This document shows positions 16,025 through 24,721 of a stretch of 64,000 nt of DNA, one piece after another. The DNA comes from Serratia marcescens (GTDB lineage Bacteria > Pseudomonadota > Gammaproteobacteria > Enterobacterales > Enterobacteriaceae), in the NCBI RefSeq assembly GCF_029846115.1, contig NZ_JARVZZ010000001.1:3348001-3412000 (forward strand). Reading direction: 5' to 3'. A model generated the notes under the pieces. The model was not told the DNA's origin, ran no database searches, and saw only the letters and a list, made by a program, of their open reading frames with translations. Each line of letters starts with the position of its first letter. Position 1 is the first letter of the stretch. The translations under genes and the position numbers were made by a program.

Positions 16025-16480
16025 CTATTTACGGGCGCACATGAAATCGGCGGTGCAAATGCGCCGGCCGTCGATGCTGGCGCGGCCGGTAAAGCGGGCG
16101 ATCGCCCCACGGCGGCGCACAAAGGCGACCTCCATCAGCACCTGGTCGCCGGGGCGGGCGGCGCGATAAAACCGCGCGCGCTGAATGGACGCGAAATAGT
16201 AATGCTCCCCCTCGTTCAGCGCCCCGAGATAGTAATGGGCCAACAGACCGGTGCTTTGCGCCAGCGCTTCCACCAACAGCACGCCGGGAAAACCGGCGAA
16301 GTGCGCGTGGCCGTTCCAGAACGTCGGCTCATTGGCGGTGATGTTCTTGATGGCGCTCAGCCTCCCTTCGGCAATGCAGGTGCCGGCGGGCAGCACGCGA
16401 TCGACCAACAGGCAGGGATAACGATGAGGCAAAATCGCCTGAATATCGCTGAATTGCAGGGGGTGACCAGTCAATGGCAT
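16025..16480 (-). CDS. FabZ-like hotdog-fold hydroxyacyl-ACP dehydratase paralogue
   Basis: The 151 residues show a hotdog fold with the FabZ entry motif ILPHRYPCLLVDRV and the helix FPGVLLVEALAQSTG carrying the catalytic Glu. The catalytic His region is NGHAHFAGFPGV, one residue shorter than the usual GHFPxxPIMPGV, and the second His is an insertion. It is outside any lpxD-fabZ-lpxA cluster, so it is a second, specialised copy. The downstream neighbour is the SpeE-like gene. It may act on an unusual acyl chain; this is inference. Confidence 0.75.
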   Translation of the reverse strand: MPLTGHPLQFSDIQAILPHRYPCLLVDRVLPAGTCIAEGRLSAIKNITANEPTFWNGHAHFAGFPGVLLVEALAQSTGLLAHYYLGALNEGEHYYFASIQRARFYRAARPGDQVLMEVAFVRRRGAIARFTGRASIDGRRICTADFMCARK

Positions 16481-16655
16481 GGGAGAGCGTGATCCTGTCT
16501 GCGGCGAAACCGGTGCGAGGGCCGGCGTTCAGTCCATGATGAGTGTAATAACATTATAATAAAATTATCATCAGATGTGCCAGATGAAAAACGACGGCGA
16601 AGAAGGGGGCGTGAGGGAGGCACCCGATCATGACGACCGGGTGTGGCAGTGCGTT

Positions 16656-17153
16656 TTAGTGCTTGGAGCGGGTCACTTTATCCAGATAGCCCATCACGAA
16701 AGCGGACAGCACGAAGGTGAGATGGATGATCACATACCACATCAGCTTGTTGTCCGCCACGTTCTTGGCGTCCATAAACACCCGCAGCAGGTGAATGGAA
16801 GAGATGGCGACGATGGAGGCGGCGACTTTGTTTTTCAGCGAGGTGGCGTCCATTTTACCCAGCCAGCTCAGTTTTTCTTTCCCTTCGGTGATATCCAGCT
16901 GCGAGACGAAGTTTTCATACCCGGAGAACATCACCATGACCAACAGCCCGCCCACCAGCGCCATGTCGACCAGCGACAGCAGGGTCAGGATCAGATCGGC
17001 TTCGGCGATAGAAAAAATGTTGGGCAGGACGTGCAGGATCTCCTGAAAAAACTTGATCGACAGGGCGACCAGGGCCAGTGAAAGGCCGACATAAACCGGT
17101 GCGAGCAGCCAACGGGAGGCGTACATCGTGTTTTCGAGCAAGCGTTCAATCAT
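16656..17153 (-). CDS. yqhA: YqhA, UPF0114 inner-membrane protein
   Basis: The 165-residue protein closely follows E. coli YqhA. It starts [21 protein letters not shown] and has four hydrophobic segments, including [22 protein letters not shown]. Conserved loop residues are SGYENFVS and [31 protein letters not shown]. The function of the family is not established. It is monocistronic, with a terminator-like gap before the FabZ-like gene. Confidence 0.92.
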   Translation of the reverse strand: MIERLLENTMYASRWLLAPVYVGLSLALVALSIKFFQEILHVLPNIFSIAEADLILTLLSLVDMALVGGLLVMVMFSGYENFVSQLDITEGKEKLSWLGKMDATSLKNKVAASIVAISSIHLLRVFMDAKNVADNKLMWYVIIHLTFVLSAFVMGYLDKVTRSKH

Positions 17154-17255
17154 AAAATTTTATTAATTACGTGGCTAAAAGAGCGCTCAGTATAACGCAG
17201 GAGACCCGGGCGAAATCAACCGGTTGCGTTATCCGAGCGCCTATCACGGCGCGGA

Positions 17256-18455
17256 TCAGGCTGTTGCACGCAAAGAGTGGCGCGTCATGCGGATCAGCCA
17301 AGCAACGCCCGCCGCGGCCGTCGTCAGCGCCACTACGCCCGGCCATCCCAGGTGTTCCAGTACGCGGCTGCCCAGTAAGGCGCCGGTGGCCATGCCGATG
17401 AACACCAACGTGAACAAAACGGCGTTAAGGCGGCTGCGGGCAGCCGGATCGAGGCCGTAAATAATGGTCTGGTGCGCGATCAGCGTGGCCTGAATGCCGA
17501 GATCAAACCCGATGGCGCTCAGCGCGATCAGTCCCAATTGTGCCGATTGCGGTAGCAGTGGCAATAAAAACATCAGGGCGAAAGAAACCGTTACCAGCGC
17601 AGCGCCGATTTTAGTGACGGCGTCAGGGCCATGTCGGTCAGCCAAACTACCCGCCAACGGTGCAGCCAGTGCACCCGCTGCGCCGGCCAGGCCGAACGCG
17701 CCGGCGACTGCGCTGCCCAGCTGATAGCGATCGGCCAGCATCACCGCGAGCGTGGACCAGAAGGCGCTGAAGGCGACGGACAAAAAAGCCTGGGACAACG
17801 CTGCGCGCCGCAATTCAGGGTAGGCGGCCCAAAGCCGGCTCATCGAACGCAGCAAGGCGGGGTAGCTCAGCGTGCTGTGTGGCTGAAAGCGCGGCAAAGC
17901 TCGCCATATCACCAGCGTGATCGGTAAAACAGCCAGCGCGGCTAGCGCATAAACGCTGCGCCAGCCGAAATAATCGGCGACCAGCCCGCTGAACACACGC
18001 GACAGCAAAATACCGGCCAGCAACCCGGTCATCACAGTGCCGACAATTTTACCGCGTCGGGCGTCCGGAGCCAGAGCGGCAGCGGCGGGGATGATGTCCT
18101 GCGCGACGGTGGCAGCCAGACCGAGCGTCAGGCTGCTGAGCAACAGCAGCGAAAAAGAGGAAACCAGGCTGCACAACAGCAGCATCATGGCCAGCAGCAC
18201 GCCCTTCACCAGAATGATCCCGCGGCGATCGTGGCGATCGCCGAGCGGCGCCAGCAAGAAAATACCCAAGGCATACCCCAATTGGGTCAGGGTCGGCACG
18301 AATCCGGTATCGCCAACGCCGACATGGAAGTCGGCGCCCATGACGCTCAACATCGGCTGACTGTAGTAAATAGAGGCGACGCTAAGACCGGCACCGGTGG
18401 CCAACAGGAAAACGGTTTTGGCAGAAAGCGCACCGCCGGTGGGTGAAAGGCTCAT
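17256..18455 (-). CDS. MFS transporter
   Basis: The 399 residues contain twelve predicted membrane helices. The A-motif loop is GDRHDRRGIILVKG and a related motif (GSLADRHGPD) follows helix 8. The segment GLSVASIYYSQPMLSVMG in helix 1 is typical of a DHA1-like efflux branch. It diverges from a LysR regulator gene about 100 bases away, the usual layout for an efflux gene and its regulator. The substrate is unknown. Confidence 0.88.
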   Translation of the reverse strand: MSLSPTGGALSAKTVFLLATGAGLSVASIYYSQPMLSVMGADFHVGVGDTGFVPTLTQLGYALGIFLLAPLGDRHDRRGIILVKGVLLAMMLLLCSLVSSFSLLLLSSLTLGLAATVAQDIIPAAAALAPDARRGKIVGTVMTGLLAGILLSRVFSGLVADYFGWRSVYALAALAVLPITLVIWRALPRFQPHSTLSYPALLRSMSRLWAAYPELRRAALSQAFLSVAFSAFWSTLAVMLADRYQLGSAVAGAFGLAGAAGALAAPLAGSLADRHGPDAVTKIGAALVTVSFALMFLLPLLPQSAQLGLIALSAIGFDLGIQATLIAHQTIIYGLDPAARSRLNAVLFTLVFIGMATGALLGSRVLEHLGWPGVVALTTAAAGVAWLIRMTRHSLRATA

Positions 18456-18539
18456 TCGATAATTCCTGGCAAGGTGGATGTGCGGCTATTTTTGTCGTGA
18501 ATGTTATCGGTGGGTAGACCCGATGCGGGTAAAACTGTT

Positions 18540-18554
18540 ATACGTAATGCGTAT
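18540..18554. promoter_or_regulatory. inverted repeat at the LysR gene start
   Basis: ATACG-N5-CGTAT is a perfect 5-bp inverted repeat that overlaps the likely start codon of the LysR gene. It could be an autoregulatory site for this regulator and the divergent MFS gene. It is short, so chance is possible. Confidence 0.35.
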
Positions 18555-19494
18555 GAATAAAATTAATTTGTCCAACGGCGACCGTATAAACCTGCTGCAA
18601 ACCCTGGTGCGTATTGTCGAGAGCGGGAGCCTGTCGGCGGCGGCGCAGCAGCTGGGCACCTCGCAGCCGACCATCAGCCGACGTCTGCGGGCGTTGGAAC
18701 AGCTGTTGGGCGCCAGGTTGATCCAACGGACGACGCATGCGCTCCATCTTACCGATGATGGCGAACGCTGCTATCAGCAAGCGCGTGGCCTGCTCGCGCA
18801 ATGGCAAAGTCTGGAAGATACGCTGCGCGGCGCGCGCGACGAACCGGTCGGCGCACTGCGCGTGCGCGCTCCGCACGCCTTTGGGCAGGATCAGCTGATC
18901 GGGCCGCTCGGGGAGTATCTGCGCCGCTATCCCCAAACCAGCGTGGAGTGGACACTCAACGATCACTCTCCCGACTTCATTTCCGAAGGCGTTGACTGCG
19001 CCATTCATGTGGGCGCGGTGACCGATCCTTCGGTAGTGGCGGTACTGTTGGCGGAAGTGCCGCGTAGCACGGTGGCGTCACCCGCACTGTTGGCTGGACG
19101 ACCGGCGATCGCCAATCTCGATGATTTGGCATCATTGCCGTGGCTGGCGGTAAACAGTTTTTATCGCAATGAGGTCGTCCTGACCCACGCGACCAGCGGC
19201 GAACAGCGGCGTTTCGATATTGCGCCCAGGTTGAGCACCGACAGCCTTTATGCGGCGCGCAAAGCGGCGTTGGAAGGGCTGGGCGTAGCGATCGTGTCGT
19301 CTTGGGTGGTGAAAGAAGAATTGACGCGAGGATCCTTGCAGACGCTGTTACCCCTGTGGCGAGCCGAGCCACTGCCTATCTACCTGCTGTATCCCTACGC
19401 CAGCTATTATCCCGCGCGTTTACGTAAATTCATGGAAATGATGAAAGAAACGATGCCGCGCATTATCGGCGCGCAGCCGCCGACGGGGCGCTGA
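18553..19494 (+). CDS. LysR-family transcriptional regulator
   Basis: About 313 residues from the ATG at 18553. The winged helix is INLLQTLVRIVESGSLSAAAQQLGTSQPTISRRLRALEQLLGARL and the effector domain follows from LRVRAPHAFGQDQLIGPLGEYLRRYPQ. The start is uncertain: in-frame ATGs at 18523 and 18547 are also possible, and only the one at 18523 has a fair ribosome site (GGGT). It is divergent from the MFS pump, its likely target. It belongs to the CrgA-like branch. Confidence 0.85.
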   Translation: MNKINLSNGDRINLLQTLVRIVESGSLSAAAQQLGTSQPTISRRLRALEQLLGARLIQRTTHALHLTDDGERCYQQARGLLAQWQSLEDTLRGARDEPVGALRVRAPHAFGQDQLIGPLGEYLRRYPQTSVEWTLNDHSPDFISEGVDCAIHVGAVTDPSVVAVLLAEVPRSTVASPALLAGRPAIANLDDLASLPWLAVNSFYRNEVVLTHATSGEQRRFDIAPRLSTDSLYAARKAALEGLGVAIVSSWVVKEELTRGSLQTLLPLWRAEPLPIYLLYPYASYYPARLRKFMEMMKETMPRIIGAQPPTGR

Positions 19495-19500
19495 CGGCCT

Positions 19501-19794
19501 TCAGTGCCTGGCTTTTTTACCGTCGCTGTGGCCGAGAGAACGATCGGGGAAGCTGTGATCGCGCAGCCGCTGCTTTAGCTGCGCCGCATCGGGGAAGCCG
19601 CCGTCAATCTTGCGATCCCAAATCATCACGCCATCGACGCTGATTTGATAGACCCCGCCGGTGCCCGGCATCAGGGTGACGGAGGCGAGATCGTCGCCGA
19701 AGGTGTTCAGCAGCTCTTGCGCCATCCAGCCGGCGCGCAGCAGCCAGTTGCATTGTGAACAGTAGTGGATCGTCACTGCGGGGGCATTTTTCAT
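19501..19794 (-). CDS. SelT/SelW/SelH-family (Rdx) thioredoxin-like protein
   Basis: About 97 residues. It begins APAVTIHYCSQCNWLLRAGWMAQELL, so the redox motif is CSQC, with cysteines in place of selenocysteine. It continues with the typical VTLMPGTGGVYQISVDG and DRKIDGGFPDAAQLKQRLRD. Rdx proteins are small thioredoxin-fold proteins with poorly defined redox roles. I chose the ATG at 19794; an in-frame GTG 33 bases upstream is possible. It lies downstream of the sulfide:quinone reductase on the same strand, but 126 bases away. Confidence 0.85.
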   Translation of the reverse strand: MKNAPAVTIHYCSQCNWLLRAGWMAQELLNTFGDDLASVTLMPGTGGVYQISVDGVMIWDRKIDGGFPDAAQLKQRLRDHSFPDRSLGHSDGKKARH

Positions 19795-19920
19795 CGATGA
19801 TCGACCGGTAGTGGTAACGGCTTGCACTCAGCCTGAGGGACTTGCAAGCGATGGTGGCTTTGTCTCGCCAAATAGTCAAGCGTCTGCTGCGGCCAGAGCG
19901 GCAAGGGGGCTGAGGGTGCG

Positions 19921-21159
19921 TCACGGCCGCTTGCTGCCGGCAAACCATTCAACCCCACGCAGCATGCCCGCCCAATAAAAACGGGGTAAAAACCAGGCTT
20001 TCAGCCACCAGGCCAGACGGCTGGGCTGGGTTGCGTCGAGCAGGGGAAACGTGGGCAGCAATTTACCGTCATAGCCAAACTCCGCCAGCACAACTTTGCC
20101 TTTCTCGACCGTCAACGGACAGGAACCGTAACCATCATAATGGGCAGTGAGAGGCGCGCCATGAATCAGCGCCGCGACGTTTTCCGCCACCACCACCACC
20201 TGCTTTCGGGCTGCCGCCAGGGTTTTGGCGTTTGGCGTTGAGCAACAGTCGCCTACCGCAAAAATATCCGGCCAATGCCTATGCTGCAGCGTCAATTTAT
20301 CCACATCGCACCAGCCTGATCCCTCAGCGAGCCCGCTCTGAGAAATAAACGCCGGGGCCGATTGAGGCGGCACCACGTGGAGCATATCGAAGGGCAGGGT
20401 TAACTCGCGTTTTCCCTCTTCATTTGTCTCTACGGCAAATGTCGCTCGCCGATTTTTGCCATCAACACGGATTAAATGATGATGGAAATTGACCTGCGCA
20501 CGGTATTTTTCCAAATACTCGCTCAACGGGGGGACAAATTGCGGAATGCCGAAAACCGCCGCGCCCGCAAGGCAAAAATTGACGTTAATATTATTCAGGA
20601 TGCCTTGACGGCGCCAGTGGTCGCATGAAAGATACAAGGCTTTTTGCGGTGCGCCGGCACACTTTATAGGTAACATTGGTTGGGAAAATATCGCCTGGCC
20701 GCCTTTCATTTCCCGGACCAGTTTCCAGGTATATTCGGCAAGATCAAAGCGATAATTAGACGTGACGCCGTTTAATCCCAGGGTGTCTTCAAGGCCCTCT
20801 ATTTTATCCCAGCGTAAAACGAGGCCGCACGCAACAATAAGAAAATCATAGTTTATTTTCTGACCTTGGCGGGTCTCGATGTATTTCTGACGGGGCTCAA
20901 TCCTGACAACGCTATCCTGTACCCATGCGGTTCCTGAGGGCAGGACAGCGCGCATGGAGCGCCGTGTTTTATTGATATCAAAGAGCCCGCCGCCCACCAG
21001 AGTCCATGCCGGTTGATAATAATGACAGTCGTTAGGCTCCACGACCGTTATATCAATGTCTTTAACTCGCTTCCTTATGCTTGCCGCGATACCTATTCCG
21101 GATGAGCCGCCGCCAATAACAACGACGCTTTTCTGGGTGTTTATTTTTTCTGATTTCAT
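19921..21159 (-). CDS. sqr: sulfide:quinone oxidoreductase-like flavoprotein
   Basis: The 412-residue protein opens with an FAD-binding motif VVVIGGGSSGIGIAASI and has the family pattern HYYQPAWTLVGGGLFD. Two cysteine positions fit the SQR trisulfide centre: IKCAGAPQKALYL and the late GDCCSTPNAKTLAAARKQ. The C-terminus is amphipathic with WWLKAWFLPRFYW, as in monotopic membrane-bound SQRs. The enzyme oxidises sulfide to persulfide or polysulfide and passes electrons to quinone. It is divergent from the exporter and persulfide dioxygenase genes, so the three form one detoxification locus. It resembles the mitochondrial-type II class. Confidence 0.88.
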   Translation of the reverse strand: MKSEKINTQKSVVVIGGGSSGIGIAASIRKRVKDIDITVVEPNDCHYYQPAWTLVGGGLFDINKTRRSMRAVLPSGTAWVQDSVVRIEPRQKYIETRQGQKINYDFLIVACGLVLRWDKIEGLEDTLGLNGVTSNYRFDLAEYTWKLVREMKGGQAIFSQPMLPIKCAGAPQKALYLSCDHWRRQGILNNINVNFCLAGAAVFGIPQFVPPLSEYLEKYRAQVNFHHHLIRVDGKNRRATFAVETNEEGKRELTLPFDMLHVVPPQSAPAFISQSGLAEGSGWCDVDKLTLQHRHWPDIFAVGDCCSTPNAKTLAAARKQVVVVAENVAALIHGAPLTAHYDGYGSCPLTVEKGKVVLAEFGYDGKLLPTFPLLDATQPSRLAWWLKAWFLPRFYWAGMLRGVEWFAGSKRP

Positions 21160-21241
21160 GCAGGCCTCCTTTCATAAGAAAGTAGGGGGTTGCCGTCCAG
21201 ATTAAAAGCGAATTCATAGAACTTGTGGTTATATAAAAAAT

Positions 21242-21264
21242 CATATATTCCATTTTGCTATATG
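21242..21264. promoter_or_regulatory. inverted repeat in the sulfide-locus divergent region
   Basis: CATATA (21242-21247) and TATATG (21259-21264) are inverted with an 11-base spacer, between the sqr start and the exporter promoter. The position suits an ArsR/BigR- or FisR-type operator, but no regulator gene is present in the window. Confidence 0.4.
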
Positions 21265-21288
21265 TAATAACAAATCGAAATAAGTTAT

Positions 21289-21319
21289 TTGACATTGTCG
21301 GTTAACTGATCGTTAATAA
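21289..21319 (+). promoter_or_regulatory. sigma-70 promoter for the exporter-dioxygenase operon
   Basis: A perfect TTGACA (21289-21294) is followed after 17-19 bases by an AT-rich -10 region within GTTAATAATT. It lies about 35 bases before the TauE start codon and reads toward it. Confidence 0.55.
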
Positions 21320-21350
21320 TTGGCATGAGCATCATTAAGGGATTAAGGCA

Positions 21351-22136
21351 GTGGATTTTTTCCATTTCAGTTTTTATATCGTGATGCTGTTAGTGGTCAC
21401 CGGGGGAATTGTGGGATTCCTCTTGGCCCTGACCGGCAGCGGCGGGTCAATCGTCTGCGTGCCATTATTGCTGTATATGGTGAAAGTGCCGGATACGCAT
21501 TTGATTATAGGAACCAGCGCCATGTCGGTGGCCATTAACGCGCTGATCAACCTGACCGCGCACGCTGCCAAAGGCAACGTCAGGTGGCAGACCGGGCTTG
21601 TCGTTTCGCTGGTCGCTGTCATGGGCGCTCTGGCGGGATCTCAGATGGGAAAAATCACGGACGGACACTACTTAACCCTGCCTTTCTCCCTGTTGATGCT
21701 GGTTGTCGCCGGATTGACGCTAAAAAGAAATCACCTTGCCGACACCCCCTTGTCGTCCTCTCATTCTGCCGTTCATCCCGCCATCGTATGGCCTGGCGTC
21801 CTCGCTCTGGGGGGGCTGGCGGGTTTTCTTGGCATTGGCGGCGGATTTTTGGTTGTGCCGGCGCTGGTCTGGTTTTTCCGCTTCTCGATGGTTGAGGCGG
21901 TGGCAACTTCACTGGTGGTCGTGGCGGCCATGGGGCTATCGACCAGCGCCAGCTACGCCATGTCCGGAAAGGTGTCGATCGCCATTACGTGCTGGCTCAT
22001 CGTCGGCGGCGTTCTGGGGGGCGTGGTAGGGGTGGCGCTCGCCGAGCGCCTGAAAAAACGCGAGGACATTATCAATGTGCTCTATGCCGTCATGCTCCTG
22101 GCGCTGGCCCTGTATATGTTATTTAAAAGCCTATGA
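21351..22136 (+). CDS. TauE/SafE-family sulfite/organosulfur exporter
   Basis: The 261-residue membrane protein has seven or eight hydrophobic helices. It contains the repeated family motif GGIVGFLLALTGSGGSIVCVPLL in the first half and GGLAGFLGIGGGFLVVPALV in the second. Members are thought to export sulfite, sulfoacetate or related anions. The start is GTG. Its stop overlaps the upstream end of the next reading frame and the Blh gene begins 18 bases on, so the two are cotranscribed. The context suggests export of sulfite made by the dioxygenase. Confidence 0.88.
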   Translation: MDFFHFSFYIVMLLVVTGGIVGFLLALTGSGGSIVCVPLLLYMVKVPDTHLIIGTSAMSVAINALINLTAHAAKGNVRWQTGLVVSLVAVMGALAGSQMGKITDGHYLTLPFSLLMLVVAGLTLKRNHLADTPLSSSHSAVHPAIVWPGVLALGGLAGFLGIGGGFLVVPALVWFFRFSMVEAVATSLVVVAAMGLSTSASYAMSGKVSIAITCWLIVGGVLGGVVGVALAERLKKREDIINVLYAVMLLALALYMLFKSL

Positions 22137-22153
22137 AACGGAAGGAAAAAAAC

Positions 22154-23443
22154 ATGCGCATCCGCACTTACCACCCTCAGCTCTCCTTTTCAGGCGCACC
22201 TGAAGCGAGTGATTTCAAGGCGCTGTCTCAACAGGGCTACCGCCTTATCGTCAACAATCGGCCGGACGAAGAGCCGGGGGAGTATCTTGACCATCAGCAA
22301 GAGAAAGCGTTGGCTGAACAAGGGGGAATGCGTTACGTCTATCTCCCTTACACGTTCGATACGCTGACCTGGGAGACCGTTTACAGCTTCCAGTTTCTGC
22401 TGCGGCAAGGCCGGAAGACCCTGGCGCACTGCAGGAGCGGGGCTCGCTCTGCCTGCCTTTCCCTGCTGTATGCGCTGCGCGAAGGTCAGATAGATGAAGC
22501 GCAGTTTCGCCGCCAATGCGACGACTACGGCGCGGACGCCGATAAGGCGCTCAGCTGGTATGGCAAGCATCGGTCCGTGCGGGCCACTGCGGAAGTTCAC
22601 GCGTTTTATGAGCCGGAAAGCGGCAGCCTGCAGTATGTTGTCGCCGATCCCGAGGCGCGCCGCTGTGCGATTATTGACCCGGTGCTGGATTTTGACCGCC
22701 GATCGGGCACGGTCTCGCATCAACAGGCCAAGAATATCCTGAATTTTATCCATCAACGGGGGTGGGGAGTGGCCTGGGTGCTGGATACGCACCCGCACGC
22801 CGATCATTTTTCGGCCGCCACCTGGCTGGCGCAGAAAACCGGCGCCTTCACCGGCATCGGTGAAAAAATTACCGCCGTTCAGGGGCTGTGGGAAGAGATC
22901 TATAATTTAAAAGGCCTGCCTGCGGCCAATACCGTCTGGGATGTGCTGTTCGCGGATGGGGACGTCTTTTTTATCGGCAACCTGCGCGCTGAAGTCCTGC
23001 TGTCTCCCGGGCACACGCTGGCGTCCGTCACATATTACATTGCGGATGCGGCGTTTATCCACGATACGTTCTTCATGCCGGACAGCGGTACCGCAAGGGC
23101 CGATTTTCCTGGCGGCAATGCGGAAGCCTTGTGGGAGTCATTGCAGCGCATCTTGAGCCTGCCGGCGGATACCCGCCTGTTTACCGGCCATGATTACCGC
23201 CCGGCGGGGCGTGAGGCCCGCTGGGAAAGCACCGTGAGAGAGCAGCGCGAGAACAATCCCTGGGTGGTCAACATGGATAAATCCCGGTTCGTTGCGCAAA
23301 GAAAACAGCGGGACGCCACGCTGCCGCACCCGGAACTCATGCTGATGGCGCTGCAGGTCAATATTCGCGGCGGCGTTCTGCCTGACTGCGAAGACGATGG
23401 GCAACACTATCTGAAAATCCCCGTGAATCGATTTAAGGGGTGA
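22154..23443 (+). CDS. blh: DUF442-persulfide dioxygenase fusion (Blh-like)
   Basis: About 429 residues from the ATG at 22154, chosen because GGAAGG lies eight bases upstream. The N-terminal DUF442/TIGR01244 domain (to about residue 110) carries HCRSGARSA, a Cys-phosphatase/rhodanese-like loop. The C-terminal metallo-beta-lactamase domain has the metal motif THPHADH, then SPGHTLASV and TGHDYRPAG, as in ETHE1/persulfide dioxygenases. It probably accepts persulfide sulfur and oxidises it to sulfite. It is downstream of TauE, and sqr diverges from them. It matches the gene called blh in Rhizobiaceae and Xylella. Confidence 0.88.
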   Translation: MRIRTYHPQLSFSGAPEASDFKALSQQGYRLIVNNRPDEEPGEYLDHQQEKALAEQGGMRYVYLPYTFDTLTWETVYSFQFLLRQGRKTLAHCRSGARSACLSLLYALREGQIDEAQFRRQCDDYGADADKALSWYGKHRSVRATAEVHAFYEPESGSLQYVVADPEARRCAIIDPVLDFDRRSGTVSHQQAKNILNFIHQRGWGVAWVLDTHPHADHFSAATWLAQKTGAFTGIGEKITAVQGLWEEIYNLKGLPAANTVWDVLFADGDVFFIGNLRAEVLLSPGHTLASVTYYIADAAFIHDTFFMPDSGTARADFPGGNAEALWESLQRILSLPADTRLFTGHDYRPAGREARWESTVREQRENNPWVVNMDKSRFVAQRKQRDATLPHPELMLMALQVNIRGGVLPDCEDDGQHYLKIPVNRFKG

Positions 23444-23456
23444 ATCAAGCCAGAGA

Positions 23457-23510
23457 GGCGCGATCGTTCCCCGCCGCTGGGGCGGCGGTCAATCCGAATG
23501 AGATCGCGCC
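23457..23510 (+). terminator. composite hairpin terminator after blh
   Basis: An outer stem pairs GGCGCGATC (23457-23465) with GATCGCGCC (23502-23510), and an inner stem pairs CCGCCGC (23471-23477) with GCGGCGG (23482-23488). T-rich sequence follows shortly after. It lies 14 bases past the blh stop. Confidence 0.6.
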
Positions 23511-23652
23511 GTCTGTTAATTGTTTTTTATGAAATAATCATGCTGATTCATATTTAATTATTTGTTTTTACACAAAACACGCGGCGCTTGCCCTCACTGA
23601 ATACAGTCACTACATTAACAACTGTACTTCCCATTCTGCTAAGGAAAACACC

Positions 23653-24669
23653 ATGAAAGCTGCCGTAGTGACGAAAAACCATACTGTAGACATTCAGGAT
23701 AAAGTGCTGCGCCCGCTGAAACACGGCGAGGCGGCATTGAAAATGGAGTGTTGTGGGGTGTGCCACACCGATTTGCACGTGAAAAACGGCGATTTCGGCG
23801 AGGTGCCGGGCATTACGTTGGGGCATGAGGGCATCGGCGTGGTCTCCGCCGTCGGTGAGGGCGTCACCTCGTTAAAAGTGGGTGACCGCGCCAGCGTCGC
23901 CTGGTTTTACCAGGGTTGCGGCCATTGCGAATACTGCGTCAGCGGCAACGAAACCCTGTGCCGTTCGGTGAAAAACGCCGGCTACAGCGTTGACGGCGGC
24001 ATGGCGGAGGAGTGCATCGTGGTGGCGGACTACGCGGTGAAAGTGCCGGACGGGCTCGATTCTTTCGCCGCCAGCAGCATTACCTGCGCCGGCGTCACCA
24101 CCTATAAGGCGGTGAAGATTTCCGATATCAAGCCGGGGCAGTGGATCGCCATCTATGGCCTGGGCGGGCTGGGCAACCTGGCGCTGCAGTACGCCAAGAA
24201 CGTGTTTAACGCCAAAGTGATCGCCATCGACGTCAACGACGGCCAGCTGGAGTTCGCCAAACAGATCGGCGCCGATCTGACCATCAACTCCAAAACGCAA
24301 AACGCGGAGGAGATCATTCAACAGCAAACCGGCGGGGCTCACGCGGCGGTGGTGACGGCGGTGGCGAAAGCGGCCTTCAACTCGGCGGTGAATGCGGTGC
24401 GCGCCGGCGGTAAAGTGGTGGCCGTGGGGCTGCCGCCGGAGAGCATGGATCTGAGCATTCCGCGCCTGGTGCTGGACGGCATTCAGGTGGTGGGTTCGCT
24501 GGTGGGCACGCGCGAAGATCTGAAAGAAGCGTTCCAGTTCGCCGCCGAAGGCAAAGTAACGCCGAAAGTGACCAAACGGCCACTGGGCGATATCAACGCC
24601 ATCTTCGACGAGATGAAGGCGGGCACCATTCGCGGTCGCATGGTGATCGATCTCGGCATGGCGAAATAA
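23653..24669 (+). CDS. adhP: alcohol dehydrogenase AdhP
   Basis: The 338-residue zinc-dependent dehydrogenase has the catalytic-zinc motifs [10 protein letters not shown] and LGHEGIGVV and the four-Cys structural zinc cluster [16 protein letters not shown]. The Rossmann motif is [13 protein letters not shown]. Length and pattern match the propanol-preferring AdhP of enterobacteria, which interconverts short-chain alcohols and aldehydes with NAD. It is monocistronic and ends at a strong terminator shared with the convergent aldehyde dehydrogenase gene. Together they can carry ethanol to acetate. Confidence 0.92.
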   Translation: MKAAVVTKNHTVDIQDKVLRPLKHGEAALKMECCGVCHTDLHVKNGDFGEVPGITLGHEGIGVVSAVGEGVTSLKVGDRASVAWFYQGCGHCEYCVSGNETLCRSVKNAGYSVDGGMAEECIVVADYAVKVPDGLDSFAASSITCAGVTTYKAVKISDIKPGQWIAIYGLGGLGNLALQYAKNVFNAKVIAIDVNDGQLEFAKQIGADLTINSKTQNAEEIIQQQTGGAHAAVVTAVAKAAFNSAVNAVRAGGKVVAVGLPPESMDLSIPRLVLDGIQVVGSLVGTREDLKEAFQFAAEGKVTPKVTKRPLGDINAIFDEMKAGTIRGRMVIDLGMAK

Positions 24670-24681
24670 GCATCGCTAAAA

Positions 24682-24703
24682 AAGGCCACCCGCGGGTGGC
24701 CTT
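24682..24703. terminator. bidirectional terminator between adhP and aldehyde dehydrogenase
   Basis: An 11-bp perfect palindrome has arms AAGGCCACCCG and CGGGTGGCCTT. TTCTTGTTG follows on the plus strand and an A-run (U-tract for the minus strand) precedes it. It serves both convergent genes. Confidence 0.85.
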
Positions 24704-24721
24704 CTTGTTGTTACGCCCTAA

